Source: Dactylis glomerata
Lineage: Eukaryota; Streptophyta; Magnoliopsida; Poales; Poaceae
Reading direction: 5' to 3'
Assembly: GCA_007115705.1 (NCBI GenBank)
Contig: QXEO01000553.1
Coordinates: 17,699,366-17,763,365, forward strand
Length of the DNA: 64,000 nucleotides
Under the pieces are notes generated by a model that did no database searches, was not told where the DNA came from, and worked only from the letters and a program-made list of their open reading frames with translations. This document shows positions 45,301-56,277 of the stretch, in pieces. Numbering within the stretch: position 1 is the stretch's first letter; each line of letters begins with the position of its first letter. The position numbers were made by a program, and so were the translations under genes.

Positions 45301-45634
45301 CGCCGACGGCTGCTTCCGAGAGGTGCATCCATGGTCATTCGGCAGCGGGCACATCCACATGCATGCCACCAAGGCCGGTCTCCACGCCGTGTCTAATTTG
45401 CTAAGATGGTATGCAGAGGCAGCTCACCGCCTCTGGAGGAGGCTCCTGTTGGATTAGGAGTTCGAACGGATGACAATTAGCGACAAACAAACAAAACTAA
45501 ATAACAGATCAACCGTTTTTAACTTAGGGGTGGCTGAGGGGTAATAAATATTTTTTTGAGAGGGTAAATCGGTTTAAAAAAGTGTTGGACGAACGAACCA
45601 CGGAAACCTTACGTCCTTTATTATTAGTTATAGA
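42366..45634 (-). mobile_element. Helitron-like insertion in LTR D
   Basis: On the minus strand it starts TCTATAACTAATAATAAAGG after an A (45634) and ends GCACGGGCAATTTTCCTAG before a T (42366). These fit Helitron rules: 5' TC, 3' CTRR with a hairpin about 10 bp upstream (CCCATTGCAATGCACGGG region), insertion between A and T. There is no target duplication beyond that. No Rep/helicase ORF is visible, so it is non-autonomous. GC-rich blocks at 42990-43760 and 44450-45450 could be captured host fragments, but I recognise none. A second 5'-type terminus lies inside at 44080. Confidence 0.65.
43715..44068. repeat. 177-bp tandem duplication next to the internal Helitron terminus
   Basis: Two adjacent copies begin at 43715 and 43892 (both TATCGAGCGGTGGCGGAAG) and each ends with CTTGCTCCCTTTAT. 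They differ by a few substitutions. The second copy runs into the TTATTATTAGGTATAGA terminus at 44080. Confidence 0.85.
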
Positions 45635-46081
45635 TTAGTTTAAATAGCTCATGTGAGTTATTATTCTTTTCCCCAGAATTCTTTTCCTTTTGTTTCTTAT
45701 TGTGTTTTGAAGCTTATTTGACCAAAAACCCTCTGGCCTTTTTCAAATTTTGCAAAATTGAAGTTATTCAAATTTATGCAATTTTTGTTGCAAACAAAAA
45801 CCCTTTTGTTTCAAAAACCGAAAAAGAAAAGTGTTTTTAAAAAAGAGAAGAAAAGGCCGCGAGGACAAAATCGGCCTAGGCCAGATTTCGGCCCACGGCC
45901 CACTTACCGCCCACGCCAAAATGGTATCCACGCCGACGCGCTCGGCCGCTAACAGGCATGTCCCACCTGTTAGCCATCGTCTTCGTCTCATAGAGACCGG
46001 CCCGGTCATAGAGCTCCCTGACACTTTCCGATTGCACCGACATCGCCCAAGCCCTAACCCGTCGCCCAAGTCCTCGATGCC

Positions 46082-46089
46082 TATATATA
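46082..46089 (+). promoter_or_regulatory. Candidate TATA box of LTR D
   Basis: TATATATA followed by a C/T-rich stretch, in LTR sense orientation. Confidence 0.45.
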
Positions 46090-49000
46090 CCCCTCTGTCC
46101 CTCTCTTTTCTCCACCAAACCGCGCGAAGAACCCCGCCTCCAGTCTGCCAAATCGCGAGCTCAAGCGCCGCAGCACCTGCAGCCTCCGGCAGAACCCTAG
46201 CACACCACCGAGACCCAATCGCCGCCGCCACCACCACCCACAAGCTCGCCTCATTGCCCCGCACCCCATCGTCACGTCCACAAGCCTCTAGGAGCTCTGC
46301 ATTGCTGGAATTGCACGGAGCCATCGCGCAGGTCGTCGGAACCCTAGCCCCGCGCCGGTGAGCTCTCCCCTTTCTCTCCCCTCCGCCTGATCTAATCTCG
46401 ACGGCTCGGATTAGAACCTCGACCAAATCGGTACCGAGCGATCTGATCCACCCAGATCTATTCAGATCTGATGGTCCTCATCGTGATCCGACCGAATCGG
46501 TACAAGCCAATGGTTTTGCGCCACATGTCGAGCCCAGGGTCACCCCCGTTTCAAAATTGATTTAAATTGTCTAAAATTGCTGCAAACTTGTTTAATTCAT
46601 AGGAAAAGATCTACAACTCCATTTTCAACGAATTTTATGTCTCTGGAAAGCTTAGGAAGTGTAGAATCCATTAGTGTAGTTTGTTTTCCAAGTTTTTGTA
46701 CAAAATATGGATCTAATCTCAGATTGATTTAAACCCTATTTTGTGCTATTTAATTTAATATTTTGTTCTGCAAGTCCAAATCTTATATTTTTGTAGTCAT
46801 TATATTGCTCTGGACTTGTAGATTGTTTTAGAATAAAAAATCTCAATTTTTGAAACGTGCACAAACTTGGTGTATTTAATTTCTTCCAGATCACTATTTT
46901 GCTAATAATTAAAAATCTAAAAGTGCTTTTTGATTAATTTCACTTGCATTGGTTTTGTTTTGCTAAAACCTATCATCTGAGAACCTTAATTGCAACATTT
47001 TCACACAACATAAGTTGTGTGAAATTAAAAGGTCATCTGCATGCATGCATACATGTCTATGATTGCCATTATGGAGCTATGTGTTTATGTTCGTGTTATT
47101 GCTTTGTTTAGATTGTGAAGAGGAGCTGAATTATCCTTGTGGTTGCTGTGATTGGGCTGGTTGTTGCAAAAGCAAGTGACACACATTCTTCTACCCACTT
47201 TTTTACTACCGCATTAGTGTTTTTCAGTAGTATGCATGATAGGTGGAATATCGACTGTTTTACAAAGTGCTTAGATCCTAGTAGTGTGTAGCCATCCATC
47301 AAACCCCACTTGTTAGAATGCTAAATTACTTTAAATTTGATGCCACTGCTATGATCATCTTTTGTTAAAGTTGCTTTGTGAAAAATTAAGAACTTCAACT
47401 AAAATAAATCACCTGGGTGGATTGGTTTGATAGAGGAAACGAGTTTGAGTGGCTCCTAGGACACATGCCTCACGGAGGCAGAGGCGACGCTGGGTGTTTT
47501 TACCTATATTCAAATGAATACCCAAAATTTGGAATAGTTTCTTCTATACATATGTATAATTTGGCTTAGGCCAACATCAGCTGAATAGCCCAACAGGCCG
47601 GGCCAGCACTCGGCCACACGGACGCAATGTGTGGGAGCTTGCGTATTCAGGCTGCTCGCTCCGCACAGGCGCAGTGCTCCATGTCTCGATAAACGCCACC
47701 CGCCGCCTCTGGTCTCTGCGACTCTACCTCTCTGGACGATACGCGATTGCGGCAACCACTAGTCGCGACCGGCAGGAAACAAAAGGCGGGAGAAGAGCTG
47801 CAGCAGAGCAGGCAACCACTACCATGACGCGTCGATGACCCGACGTCCGCTCTGAATTGCGCCCCACCGCAGCGGCCAGGTAAGAATTCTCCAGTGGTGT
47901 TCCTCTAGAAATTAGGGAATCTAATTTCCTAGTAGACTAGGAAATGGCAGCTTACGTCTGATTCATGATTTCTTGTAGATTGACATATCTAATCGTGTAG
48001 ATGCAAACTTATAAATTCAGATGCAAGCTAGTGTTGAAAGGATATTCTCCTTAATGAACTATGTGAAGAATAAACTAAGGAATAAAATAGGCGATTAATA
48101 ATTGAAAAATTATTAGGTTATATTTATCGAGAGAGAATTCTTCAAATCAAATAAAGGATAAGGACGTCATCAATATTTTCCAAAAATACCATGACAAAGT
48201 TATGTTAATTGCTAAGATGGGGATATCATCAATTCTTCTCACAAAAGGTACCGGCTCAATGCAAGATTATTATTGTAGTATTGATAATTGTATAGAATTA
48301 TGGTCTTATACTGAAATTATAGTTTTATCTCTTATATATGTATATTTGTGGCTTTAGTTCATATATTATAAAAAAATTACAATGAATAAAATACCTATCA
48401 TCTATTTCCTAGAGCCGCCACTGCGCGGAGGATGTGTACCCAGGGCGTACACTTGTGGATTGTCACCCAGGATTAAAGAGATTACCATGTCTTCTGTGTT
48501 TTAGAGTACTTCCAGTGCAGCCTTATGACACTATGGGCTCTGTCTTGACTGATTAAGTTGTGGAAGTTCAACCTGTGAGTATGACATGAGGTGGTAGCAG
48601 AATTATAGGGGAAACGGGTCATGCTAGTATGGTTGCTCACTCCTTCTGAAAGGTCTCATCTCATTCTTCTCTCTGGGTAGAATGAGTCTTAAGGTGAAAG
48701 TGCACAACCCCTATAGGGTATAAAACTAATCGATTAGCCTTGTCCCCGGTTATGGACAATTTGAGTCTCTAGACATGGAATGTACGAAAGAATCTCATCA
48801 CTGTTTCTGAATGATTAAAATTTGTCTAGAAACCCCTAGGATAGGGGCTCAGAGCCACTCACTCTGAGGTGTGGTGGTTTTCTGTTGTTCCAACTTTGTT
48901 GAGTTTCGCACAGTGCTACATAACTTGCAACTATGTAGTATTTGGGGGTTATTTCGACCCTTTAAATCTAAAATTTTGCAAGAAAGTTTTGAGAAGGAAA

Positions 49001-49471
49001 TGTAGGATAAAATTGGCTTTATGCAAATTAGCCTAAGAGATCCACCAGCCAAATATCATGTAGAATAGTTCTTACACAACAGCCACCAAATATGTGTCAT
49101 TTGCCAGTACATTGTTGTACTGACCTCTTTCATTGGGGCGGCATATTCAAATGTGCAGGTTATTCGGACGAAGAGTAATTGGTAGGATTCTCGAGCCTGC
49201 ATTCCAACATGGCTGCCTGTGGCACTTGCTAAAGATGGAGGCTTATTGCAATTTATTTCCATTGAGTTACTTTGTGTCGAACTCTGTTATTTGCTAGTCC
49301 AAGAGACTAAACATTTTTGTAAGGTTTTAAAGACTCGTGTGTCTAGATCTACGATGTAATAAATAATACTATCTGCAATGATTACTATATTTTGTTATGT
49401 GGTGCTATCAGTGATCCAGGGAATAGCACTTACACAGTTGTGCTACCTTTATCAAAAGGTAGGACGCTACA

Positions 49472-49841
49472 CCTTGGTAAGGCGATTCTTTAGCTCATCA
49501 AAAGCGTTTTGTTGTGCTTCGCCCCATAGAAATGTAACATTTTTTTTTGTCAATTTGTTGAGTGGCAGGCAATGGTGCTAAAGTCTTTGACTAAGCGGCG
49601 GCAAAATCCGGCTAGTCCATGGAAACTTCTTACTTAAACAACTATTGTTGGTGTGGGCCAATTCAAAATTGCCTCAACTTTAGAATTATCCACTTCAATG
49701 CCATTGGAAGAAACAACAAATCCAAGATAAAACAAATTGTTTTGAGAAAATGTGCATTTTGGAATATTTGTGTAAAGATTTCATGACGAAAAATGCACAA
49801 AACTTGCTTGACATGAGAAATATGGTTTTCAAGAGATATGA
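49472..49841 (-). pseudogene. Gypsy #3 reverse transcriptase remnant
   Basis: Minus-strand translation in shifting frames gives RT palm/connection pieces equivalent to gypsy #1 residues after YFDDIL: GIEVD.SKVEAILNWP and VRSF.GLAGF.RR.VKDF. The catalytic motif itself would lie just right of 49841, where the TGTCGGTG element breaks the sequence. Confidence 0.8.
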
Positions 49842-50037
49842 TGTCGGTGTACTAGATACCAGGGTATCCCAGTCCACCTGCTCCTGGGCCACTTCAACGG
49901 CCCAGCTTCGGCCTAGGAGCGCGATGAAGATTAAAGAGCAACAAGGAAGACCCTCATGAGGAGGAGCCTCATGAGGAGAACGACGATAAAACGCTAAGGA
50001 CCAAAATACCTCCTCGCGAGGGACTCCTGTAACATCC
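49842..50037 (+). mobile_element. Left end of an unidentified LTR-type element (TGTCGGTG start)
   Basis: The gypsy #3 homology ends abruptly and is followed by TGTCGGTGTACTAGATACC, a TG-start like several grass LTRs. Only 196 bp are visible before LTR E begins. The rest, and the TSD partner of TATGA (49837-49841), should lie right of the window. Confidence 0.4.
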
Positions 50038-50884
50038 CAGATTTTTCCAAATTTTGGAATTAAAAAAACAAATTGAATTGAATGAATTGTTTGTGTTGAT
50101 TGAAAATTTACAAGGAATTTAAAAACTTTTGATTTCTATATTCCAAAAACAATTAAAAATAGCAACATTTTACAAATTGGTATTTTACAAGATTTTAGAA
50201 AAATATATGGATCTCAAAAACCCCCACTTTGGATTATATGCATGAAAGGACCCTATTGGGCTACCCTAACATTTCTGAGTCAAGGTGTTTCTTTTCAAAT
50301 GAGGTTTCCAAAAAATAGTGCCAAGGTGTTTATTTTCAAATGAGGTTTCCAAAAATGTTTGAATTTCTAATTTCTGAGTATCTTTGACCCCTGTTTGAAT
50401 CAGATTAGTTTTGAAGTCATTTCAAATAAAGGAACTCAGAAAAAGAAAAGAAGGGAAGATCAGAAAAAAGAAACAAAAGGTCCGGAGGATCCCTTTTAGC
50501 CAAACCCAGAAAACGGCCCAAGGCCCGGCATCACCAAAACCCAAACCGGTACCCGTCCTCACCCTCTCCCCCGATGATAGGTGGGACCCCATTGTCAGGG
50601 TCATCCCTAACCCCCCTGCCTGAATCCCCCGCACCCGAGCACACCCACAATCTCCACTCCCCCACTCGCTCCCCAGGGCACCAATTGCCCTGTATCGACA
50701 CCACGCCATTCCCCCAGACTTCCTCTCCCTTTCCTCGCATCTCCTAGAATCCGAGACGCCGCAGGGTTCCTCGATTGCTTGCCAGAGTCTGCAGCACCGC
50801 CGCAGTAATTCCGCCTTTGCCATCGACTCCGTGATCAAGAGCCGCTGGTTCTTGGTCCCTTCTCCTTCCCTCTCTTGTGCGCAT
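50038..50884 (+). mobile_element. Left end of a large LTR (copy E), interrupted by Y2
   Basis: It starts TGTAACATCCCAGATTTTTCC; the following GTTTGTGTTGATTGAAAATT also occurs (inverted) at the same place in LTRs A-C. It is cut at 50884 by Y2. ACTCC (50033-50037) is the predicted TSD. The 186-codon ORF on the minus strand here lies in LTR sequence and is not convincing. Confidence 0.75.
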
Positions 50885-52514
50885 TGATACGTCTCAAACA
50901 TATCTATAATTTTTGATGCTCCATGCTTGTTTATGCACCATGTGCTTTGTGTTTTGTTACACTTCGTGGCGTTTTTATGCATTTTCCGGAACTAACCTAT
51001 TAGCGAGATGCCACAGTGCCAGTTCCCTGTTTTCTACTATTTTTGTGTTTCAGGAAAGTTACACAGGAAATATTCTCGGAATTGGACGAAACAAAAGCGG
51101 AAGTTCCTATTTTTCCCAACACGAGACGGAGTCCAAAGCAGAGACGGAGGGGGGCTAGAGGGCGGCCACACCCCCATGGCGCGGGCCACCCCCTAGCCAC
51201 GCTTGGGCAGGGTGTGGGCCCCTGGTTCACCTCTTGACATCGCCCTTCCGCCTATATATTCTCCTCGGTGAGAAAATCCTAAGGACCCGATCAATTTCCC
51301 AGAAAACATACTGCAAGCCGCCGCCGTCGTCGACGCGAGATTGGGAGGGTCCGGAAGCTCTTCCTGGCACCCTGCCGGAGAGGGGAATCACCACCGGACG
51401 CCTTCTTCATAACCATGCCTGCCTCTGGAGTGATATGTGAGTAGTCTACCTTGGACTACGGGTCCATAGCAGTAGCTAGATGGTTGTCTTCTCCTCCATG
51501 TGCTTCATGTTTAGATCTTGTGAGCTGCCTATTATGATCAAGATCATCGTTATGTAATTCTACATGTTGTGTTTGTTGGGATCCGATGAATATTGAGTAC
51601 TTTGTCAAGTTGATTTATTGATTTATCATCTCTATGTTGTTTATGATCTTGCATGCTCTCCGTTGCTAGTAGATATCTTGGCCGAGTAGATGCTAGTGAC
51701 TCCAAGAGGGTGTATTTATGCTCGATAGTGGGTTCATGCCTCTAGTAATCTGGGGGAGTGACAATAAACTCTAAGGTTGTAGATGTGCTGTTGCTAATAG
51801 GGAGAAAACAACAATCTTGTGTTCAAGGATATTTGTATTGTTTACATTACACACTTTGCTTAAGGCGATAATCTGTTGCTTGCAACTTAATACCCAACGG
51901 TTGCTCGGATGACATCCGGCGGGTGGATGATTAGTCATAGATGCAGTTGGATTACGGTCTATGTATTATGTTGTAATGCCCAAGTGAATCTCACAGTGAT
52001 CCTCATGACATGTACATGCATTTGTTTGCATTCTTTATTCTGTCAATTGCCCAACTGTAATTTGTTCACCCAGCATGTTATTTATCTTATGGAGAAACAC
52101 CTCTAGTGAACTATGGACCCTGGTCAATTCTTTTACATTCATATTACCATTTACTATATACAAGCATTATTTACTTTCTCGCAAACTACTATCTTTTACC
52201 ACACGATACGTTTAATCCTTTGTTTATAGCAAACTGGTGAGATTGACAACCTCATTGCAGGTTGGGGCAAAGTACTTTGGTTGTGTTGTGTGCAGGTTCC
52301 ACATTGCTGCTGGTGCAAAGCTACGCCCTAGATAAGGCGCCATATATAAATTGTCTAGAGCTGTCGCCAAGCCAGCGAGCATCAACCTTCGGAAGTTGGT
52401 TCTTTCTCCTACTGGTTTGATAAACCTTGGTTTCATACTGAGGGAAGACTTCCTGCTGTGCCCATCATACCTTCCTTTTGGGGTTCCCAACTGGGTGCCT
52501 AACACGGACTATCA
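50885..52514 (+). repeat. 5' LTR of Y2
   Basis: 1630 bp, TGATACGTCTCAAACA to ACGGACTATCA; related to the Y1 LTRs along its length but clearly diverged. Confidence 0.88.
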
Positions 52515-52525
52515 AGCAATTTTTC

Positions 52526-52542
52526 TGGCGCCGTTGCTGGGA
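52526..52542 (+). other. Primer-binding site of Y2 (tRNA-Asp type)
   Basis: TGGCGCCGTTGCTGGGA, 11 bp after the LTR end; complementary to the tRNA-Asp 3' end except for one internal base (GCT for GCC) and the last position. Confidence 0.8.
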
Positions 52543-52686
52543 AGAAAGAGGATTTATGCAAGGGGAGTCTCTCGCTTCCAATCTTTTTACTTTGTTATTT
52601 TTTTGCTTACTTTATTTACTTTATTTTTGTTTTCATATTTTTATCAAAAATACAAAAATTAGTTCCTTTATAGTTGTTATTTTTGC

Positions 52687-54276
52687 TTGTCTGCTTTTAG
52701 TTTTGCTATAATGGGTACTCCTGAGAACACCAAGTTGTGCGATTTTACTAGCACCAATAACAATGATTTTATCTGCACTCCTATTGTGCCACCTGCTCCT
52801 GAGGCAAATTTTTATGAGATTAAACTTGCTTTGTTGAATCTTTTTATGAAAGAGCAATTTTCTGGTGTTAATACTGATGATGCTACAGCTCATCTCAACA
52901 ATTTTGTTGAGTTATGTGAGATGCAAAAGTATAAGGATGTAGATGGTGATATTATTAAGCTTAACTTGTTTCTTTTTTCTTTAAGAGGAAGAGCTAAGGA
53001 TTGGTTGCTATCTTTGCCTAGAAATAGTATTGATTCTTGGGTTAAGTGTAAAGATGCTTTTATTGGAAAATATTATCCTCCTGCTAAGATTATAGCTTTG
53101 AGAAGTGATAATATGAAGTTTAGACAGTTTGATAATGAACATGTTGCTCAAGCTTGGGAAAGAATGAAATCTTTGATAAAGAATTGTCCCACTCATGGAC
53201 TGACTACTTGGAAGATTATCCAAACCTTTTATGCAGGACTAAATTTTTCTTCAAGAAATATCTTGGATTTAGCTGCTGGAGGTACTTTTATGTCCATCAC
53301 CTTGGGCACCGCAACGAAGCTTCTTGAAAATAAGATGGTAAATTATTCCGAGTGGCACACCGAGAGAGCTCCACAAGGTAAGAAGGCAAATTCTGTTGAG
53401 AAAACCTCTTCCTTGAGTGATAAGATTGATACTATTATGGCTATGCTTGTTAATGATAGAGCTCATGTTGATCCTAATAATGTTCCTTTGGCCTCTTTGG
53501 TTGCTCAAGAAGAGCATGTTGATGTAAACTTCATTAGAAATACTAATTTCAATAACAGTGCTTATAGGAACAATTTTGCTGGCAACAATTATAGGTCGTA
53601 TCCTTCTACCAATGGTAATGGTTATGGAAACTCTTATGGTAGTTCCTCCAACAACACTAGGGGCGCGCCCTCTGATCTTGAAGTCATACTCAAAGACTTC
53701 ATTAGTAAACAAAATGCTTTTAATAAGTCTGTTGAGGAAAAGCTTGGTAAAATTGATGTTCTTGCTTCTAAACTTAATAGCCTTGCCCTTGATGTTGAAC
53801 TTCCGAAACTAAAGGTTTTGCCTCATGATGTGAAAGAAAGCAAGACTTTGAATGCCATTCAGGTTAGAATTGATGAAAATGTTAGGATGTTAGCAGAATT
53901 GCATGCTAGGTGGGAAAGAGAAGATGAGATGGCTAGAAATATGAAGGTTTGTACTATTACCACCTCTAGTGATGTTGTTTCAAATGCTAGTAATCCTCTT
54001 ACTTTGATTGCTGCAGATAAAATTCCTACTCATTGTGCGAAAAAGCCTAAAACTGCAAAAACTTTTTCTACTAAAAGTGCTGAAATTTTTCGGAGTATGG
54101 GAGACAATAGCTCTACTTCTTTTAATGATTTTGATGTTGATGGTTGCAATATTTCTGAAGTAATTTTTTTCTTGCAAAAGCTTGCTTTAAGTCCTAATGC
54201 TAGTTCTATGAATGTTGCTTTTACAAAGCATATTACGAATGCTCTCATGCAAATTAGAGAGGAAAAGTTGAAATAA
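52687..54276 (+). CDS. Athila-type gag of Y2 (529 aa)
   Basis: The frame opens at MGTPENTKLCDFTSTNNNDF. The Retrotrans_gag core lies at about residues 40-190 (NFVELCEMQKYKDVDGDIIK, RGRAKDWLLSLPRNSIDSW, FIGKYYPPAKI, AQAWERMKSLIKNCPTHGL, FYAGLN). An Asn/Gly/Ser-rich linker follows at about 285-330 (NNFAGNNYRSYPSTNGNGYG), then a probable coiled coil. No CCHC knuckle is seen. It ends at TAA 54274-54276; the protease follows in the same frame, so the stop may be a mutation or mark a readthrough point. Confidence 0.9.
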   Translation: MSAFSFAIMGTPENTKLCDFTSTNNNDFICTPIVPPAPEANFYEIKLALLNLFMKEQFSGVNTDDATAHLNNFVELCEMQKYKDVDGDIIKLNLFLFSLRGRAKDWLLSLPRNSIDSWVKCKDAFIGKYYPPAKIIALRSDNMKFRQFDNEHVAQAWERMKSLIKNCPTHGLTTWKIIQTFYAGLNFSSRNILDLAAGGTFMSITLGTATKLLENKMVNYSEWHTERAPQGKKANSVEKTSSLSDKIDTIMAMLVNDRAHVDPNNVPLASLVAQEEHVDVNFIRNTNFNNSAYRNNFAGNNYRSYPSTNGNGYGNSYGSSSNNTRGAPSDLEVILKDFISKQNAFNKSVEEKLGKIDVLASKLNSLALDVELPKLKVLPHDVKESKTLNAIQVRIDENVRMLAELHARWEREDEMARNMKVCTITTSSDVVSNASNPLTLIAADKIPTHCAKKPKTAKTFSTKSAEIFRSMGDNSSTSFNDFDVDGCNISEVIFFLQKLALSPNASSMNVAFTKHITNALMQIREEKLK

Positions 54277-54765
54277 AAGGTTTCTATTCCTAAGAAGTTA
54301 GAAGATGGTTGGGAGCCCATCATTGATATGAATGTGAATGATTTTGATTGTCATGCTTTATGTGATCTTGGTGCAAGTATTCCTATTATGCCTAGAAAGA
54401 TCTATGATATGCTTGGTTTACCACCTCTTGAAAATTCTTATTTTAATGTTCCTCTTGCTGATGTTGCAAAGAAGAAACCTTTGGGAAGGATTAATGATGT
54501 TCTTATTATGGTTAACAATAACCTTGTTCCCGTTGATTTCCTTGTTTTGGATGTTGAATGCAATGCTTCTTGTCCTATTATTTTGGGAAGACCTTTTCTT
54601 AGAACTGTTGGTGCCATCAGTGATATGAAGGAAGGCACCATTAAATATCAATTTCCACTCAAGAAAGGTATGAAACACTTCCCTAGAAAGATAAAGAAAT
54701 TACTTTTTGACTCTATTCTTAGAGAAAATTATGAACTTGATGCTTCATCGCGTGAAATTACTTGA
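54277..54765 (+). CDS. Retropepsin-like protease of Y2
   Basis: In frame with gag after its stop. It shows the Athila-type retropepsin core FDCHALCDLGASIPIMPRKI, with DLGA at the catalytic position (D-L/T-G-A is common in plant Metaviridae), then PVDFLVLDVE and ILGRPFLRTVGAI. It ends at SSREIT (54765). There is no RT after it. The first in-frame Met is at 54328, but translation by readthrough from gag is more natural. Confidence 0.85.
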   Translation, partial: KVSIPKKLEDGWEPIIDMNVNDFDCHALCDLGASIPIMPRKIYDMLGLPPLENSYFNVPLADVAKKKPLGRINDVLIMVNNNLVPVDFLVLDVECNASCPIILGRPFLRTVGAISDMKEGTIKYQFPLKKGMKHFPRKIKKLLFDSILRENYELDASSREIT

Positions 54766-56277
54766 TTTCCACTTTCTGCGCCTAGCTCAAAGGCGTTAAA
54801 GAAAAGCACTCTAGGGAGATAACCCAATGTTTTATTTTTAGTACTTTTTATTTTTGTTGAGTCTTGGAAGTTATTACTACTGTAATGAACTCTTCTTATC
54901 ATTTTTATTTCATTTTTGTGCCAAGAAGAACCTCTAATTGGAGGAAGGTAAGATTTGGGGAAGTTGCTGTCCTGAAATAGATTTCAGCGCTGCACCGTAA
55001 AAATTCATGAAAATTCTCAGAATGTCTTTTTGATCTGCGATTTCTTGTGCACATGCCCCAGGTTATTGCCTAACTTTCATTAGTTTTGCACTTTTCGATT
55101 TTAGAAACAGAATATTTTCAAAAAAATCGATCTTTACCAGCTATTCTGATTTGCCAGATTTCTGCCACTATTTGTGTTTGCCTCTTGATCGCTTTCTTTT
55201 TGAGTTCTTTTGATCACAAAACTTTTGAGGAAGTTGCTACAGTAGCTTATGCTTTAATTGGTGTTATACTTGAGTTGAAACGGAACCAAAAGAGTAGATT
55301 TACTATCATGCTTACACTAATGTTGCTAATAGAATTGTGTGAAGTTTTGTACGAAAGAAGTTTTCAAGTGTAGGGAAAGGAGAATGATGAGATGAGATGA
55401 AGTATGGACAAAACCTCAAGCTTGGGGATGCCCATATCACCCCAAGAAATATCCAAGAGTTACAAGCGTCAAAGCTTGGTGATGCCCCGAGGCACCCCTT
55501 CTTCATCGGCAAAAATTAGGTCATCTTTCAAGACACTATATTTTTATTGCTTCGTATTCTATGCGTTTTTCTTGGAGCGTCTTTACTTTTGCTTTTAGTT
55601 TTCTTTTGTTTTGTTTGCCTCAATAAATGGTTGGACCCCAACATATCTCTTTTAGGGAAGATGCACTCCGTTTTTCATTGCCAAGAACACTCTAGTTTTC
55701 ACTCTTTTCATTCAATGAGTGTTCTCTTTTTCTAGTACTGCGTTTAGCTTTCATTTTTCGCCTTGATTTTTGTTCAGAACTTGTTATTTCTTCTATATCA
55801 AGGTGTGTTTAGACCTCTGGTCTATGTTGGTTTTCATCTTTAAGAGTTGTTTCAAAAAGGTTGATTGGTGTTGGAAAAGAGGAAAAAGTTTCATGCCTAT
55901 AGTGGTACAAATGGGAGCTTGTTTAGACTGTGGCTTAGACTTTTGCATGTCATGCTTGATGTTATTTGGATAGTATGCTTAGTAGTTTTTGCTTTAGCAT
56001 GATTTGTCATAAATGACTGAGATTGCTTAATGTTCCTTTGAAATAATCATGCGTTGTTTTTATTATATGGGAGCATATTATTGTGGATTTCTCCTTTGAT
56101 GCTTTATTTGGGTTGACCATGCACATGCTTACACCATGTTTGACTTTAAAAAGTTGCATCTAGCCTCTATGATCATTTGGATTTTGACTTGTGATACCAC
56201 TTTATGCTTTGCTTAATAATGTTTTGTCGCTATGCATGATTATGGCCGTTATTGCTCTCTTAGTTGGTGATGTCTAC
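54766..56277 (+). other. Y2 3' noncoding region, left part
   Basis: No gene. It begins with GCGCCTAGCTCAAAGGCG shortly after the protease stop, as in Y1 at 36024, and follows Y1 36020-37510 collinearly. It continues after X at 62711. Confidence 0.75.

Larger units (their letters stand above)
42247..49476 (+). mobile_element. Solo large LTR D in gypsy #3, containing a Helitron
   Basis: LTR 42252-42365 plus 45635-49471 (about 3.95 kb net) starts TGTAACATCCC and ends GGACGCTACA, flanked by CCTCG (42247-42251) and CCTTG (49472-49476), a 5-bp TSD with one transition. The right part (47100-49300) is clearly homologous to the reverse complement of LTRs B and C (for example 5480-5610 and 6580-6670), but the first 110 bp are diverged. 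It has no internal domain. The 220- and 176-codon ORFs at 45.8-46.4 kb overlap on opposite strands in GC-rich sequence and are not credible genes. Confidence 0.85.
40909..49841 (-). mobile_element. Decayed CRM-like gypsy element #3, split by a solo LTR
   Basis: Pol remnants on the minus strand: RT 49472-49841, then RNase H and integrase 40909-42251. Both ends are cut: left near 40909 within integrase, right at 49841 within RT by a TGTCGGTG LTR. It has many stops and indels, so it is older than gypsy #1. The large-LTR solo copy D lies between the two parts. Confidence 0.85.

Noticed and set aside
45764..46426. 220-codon minus-strand and 176-codon plus-strand ORFs
   Set aside because: They are opposite-strand open frames in GC-rich LTR D leader sequence downstream of a TATA box. 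GC richness alone explains the lack of stops.
50422..50982. 186-codon minus-strand ORF
   Set aside because: It crosses the junction between LTR E and the Y2 LTR, so it cannot be an inherited gene.
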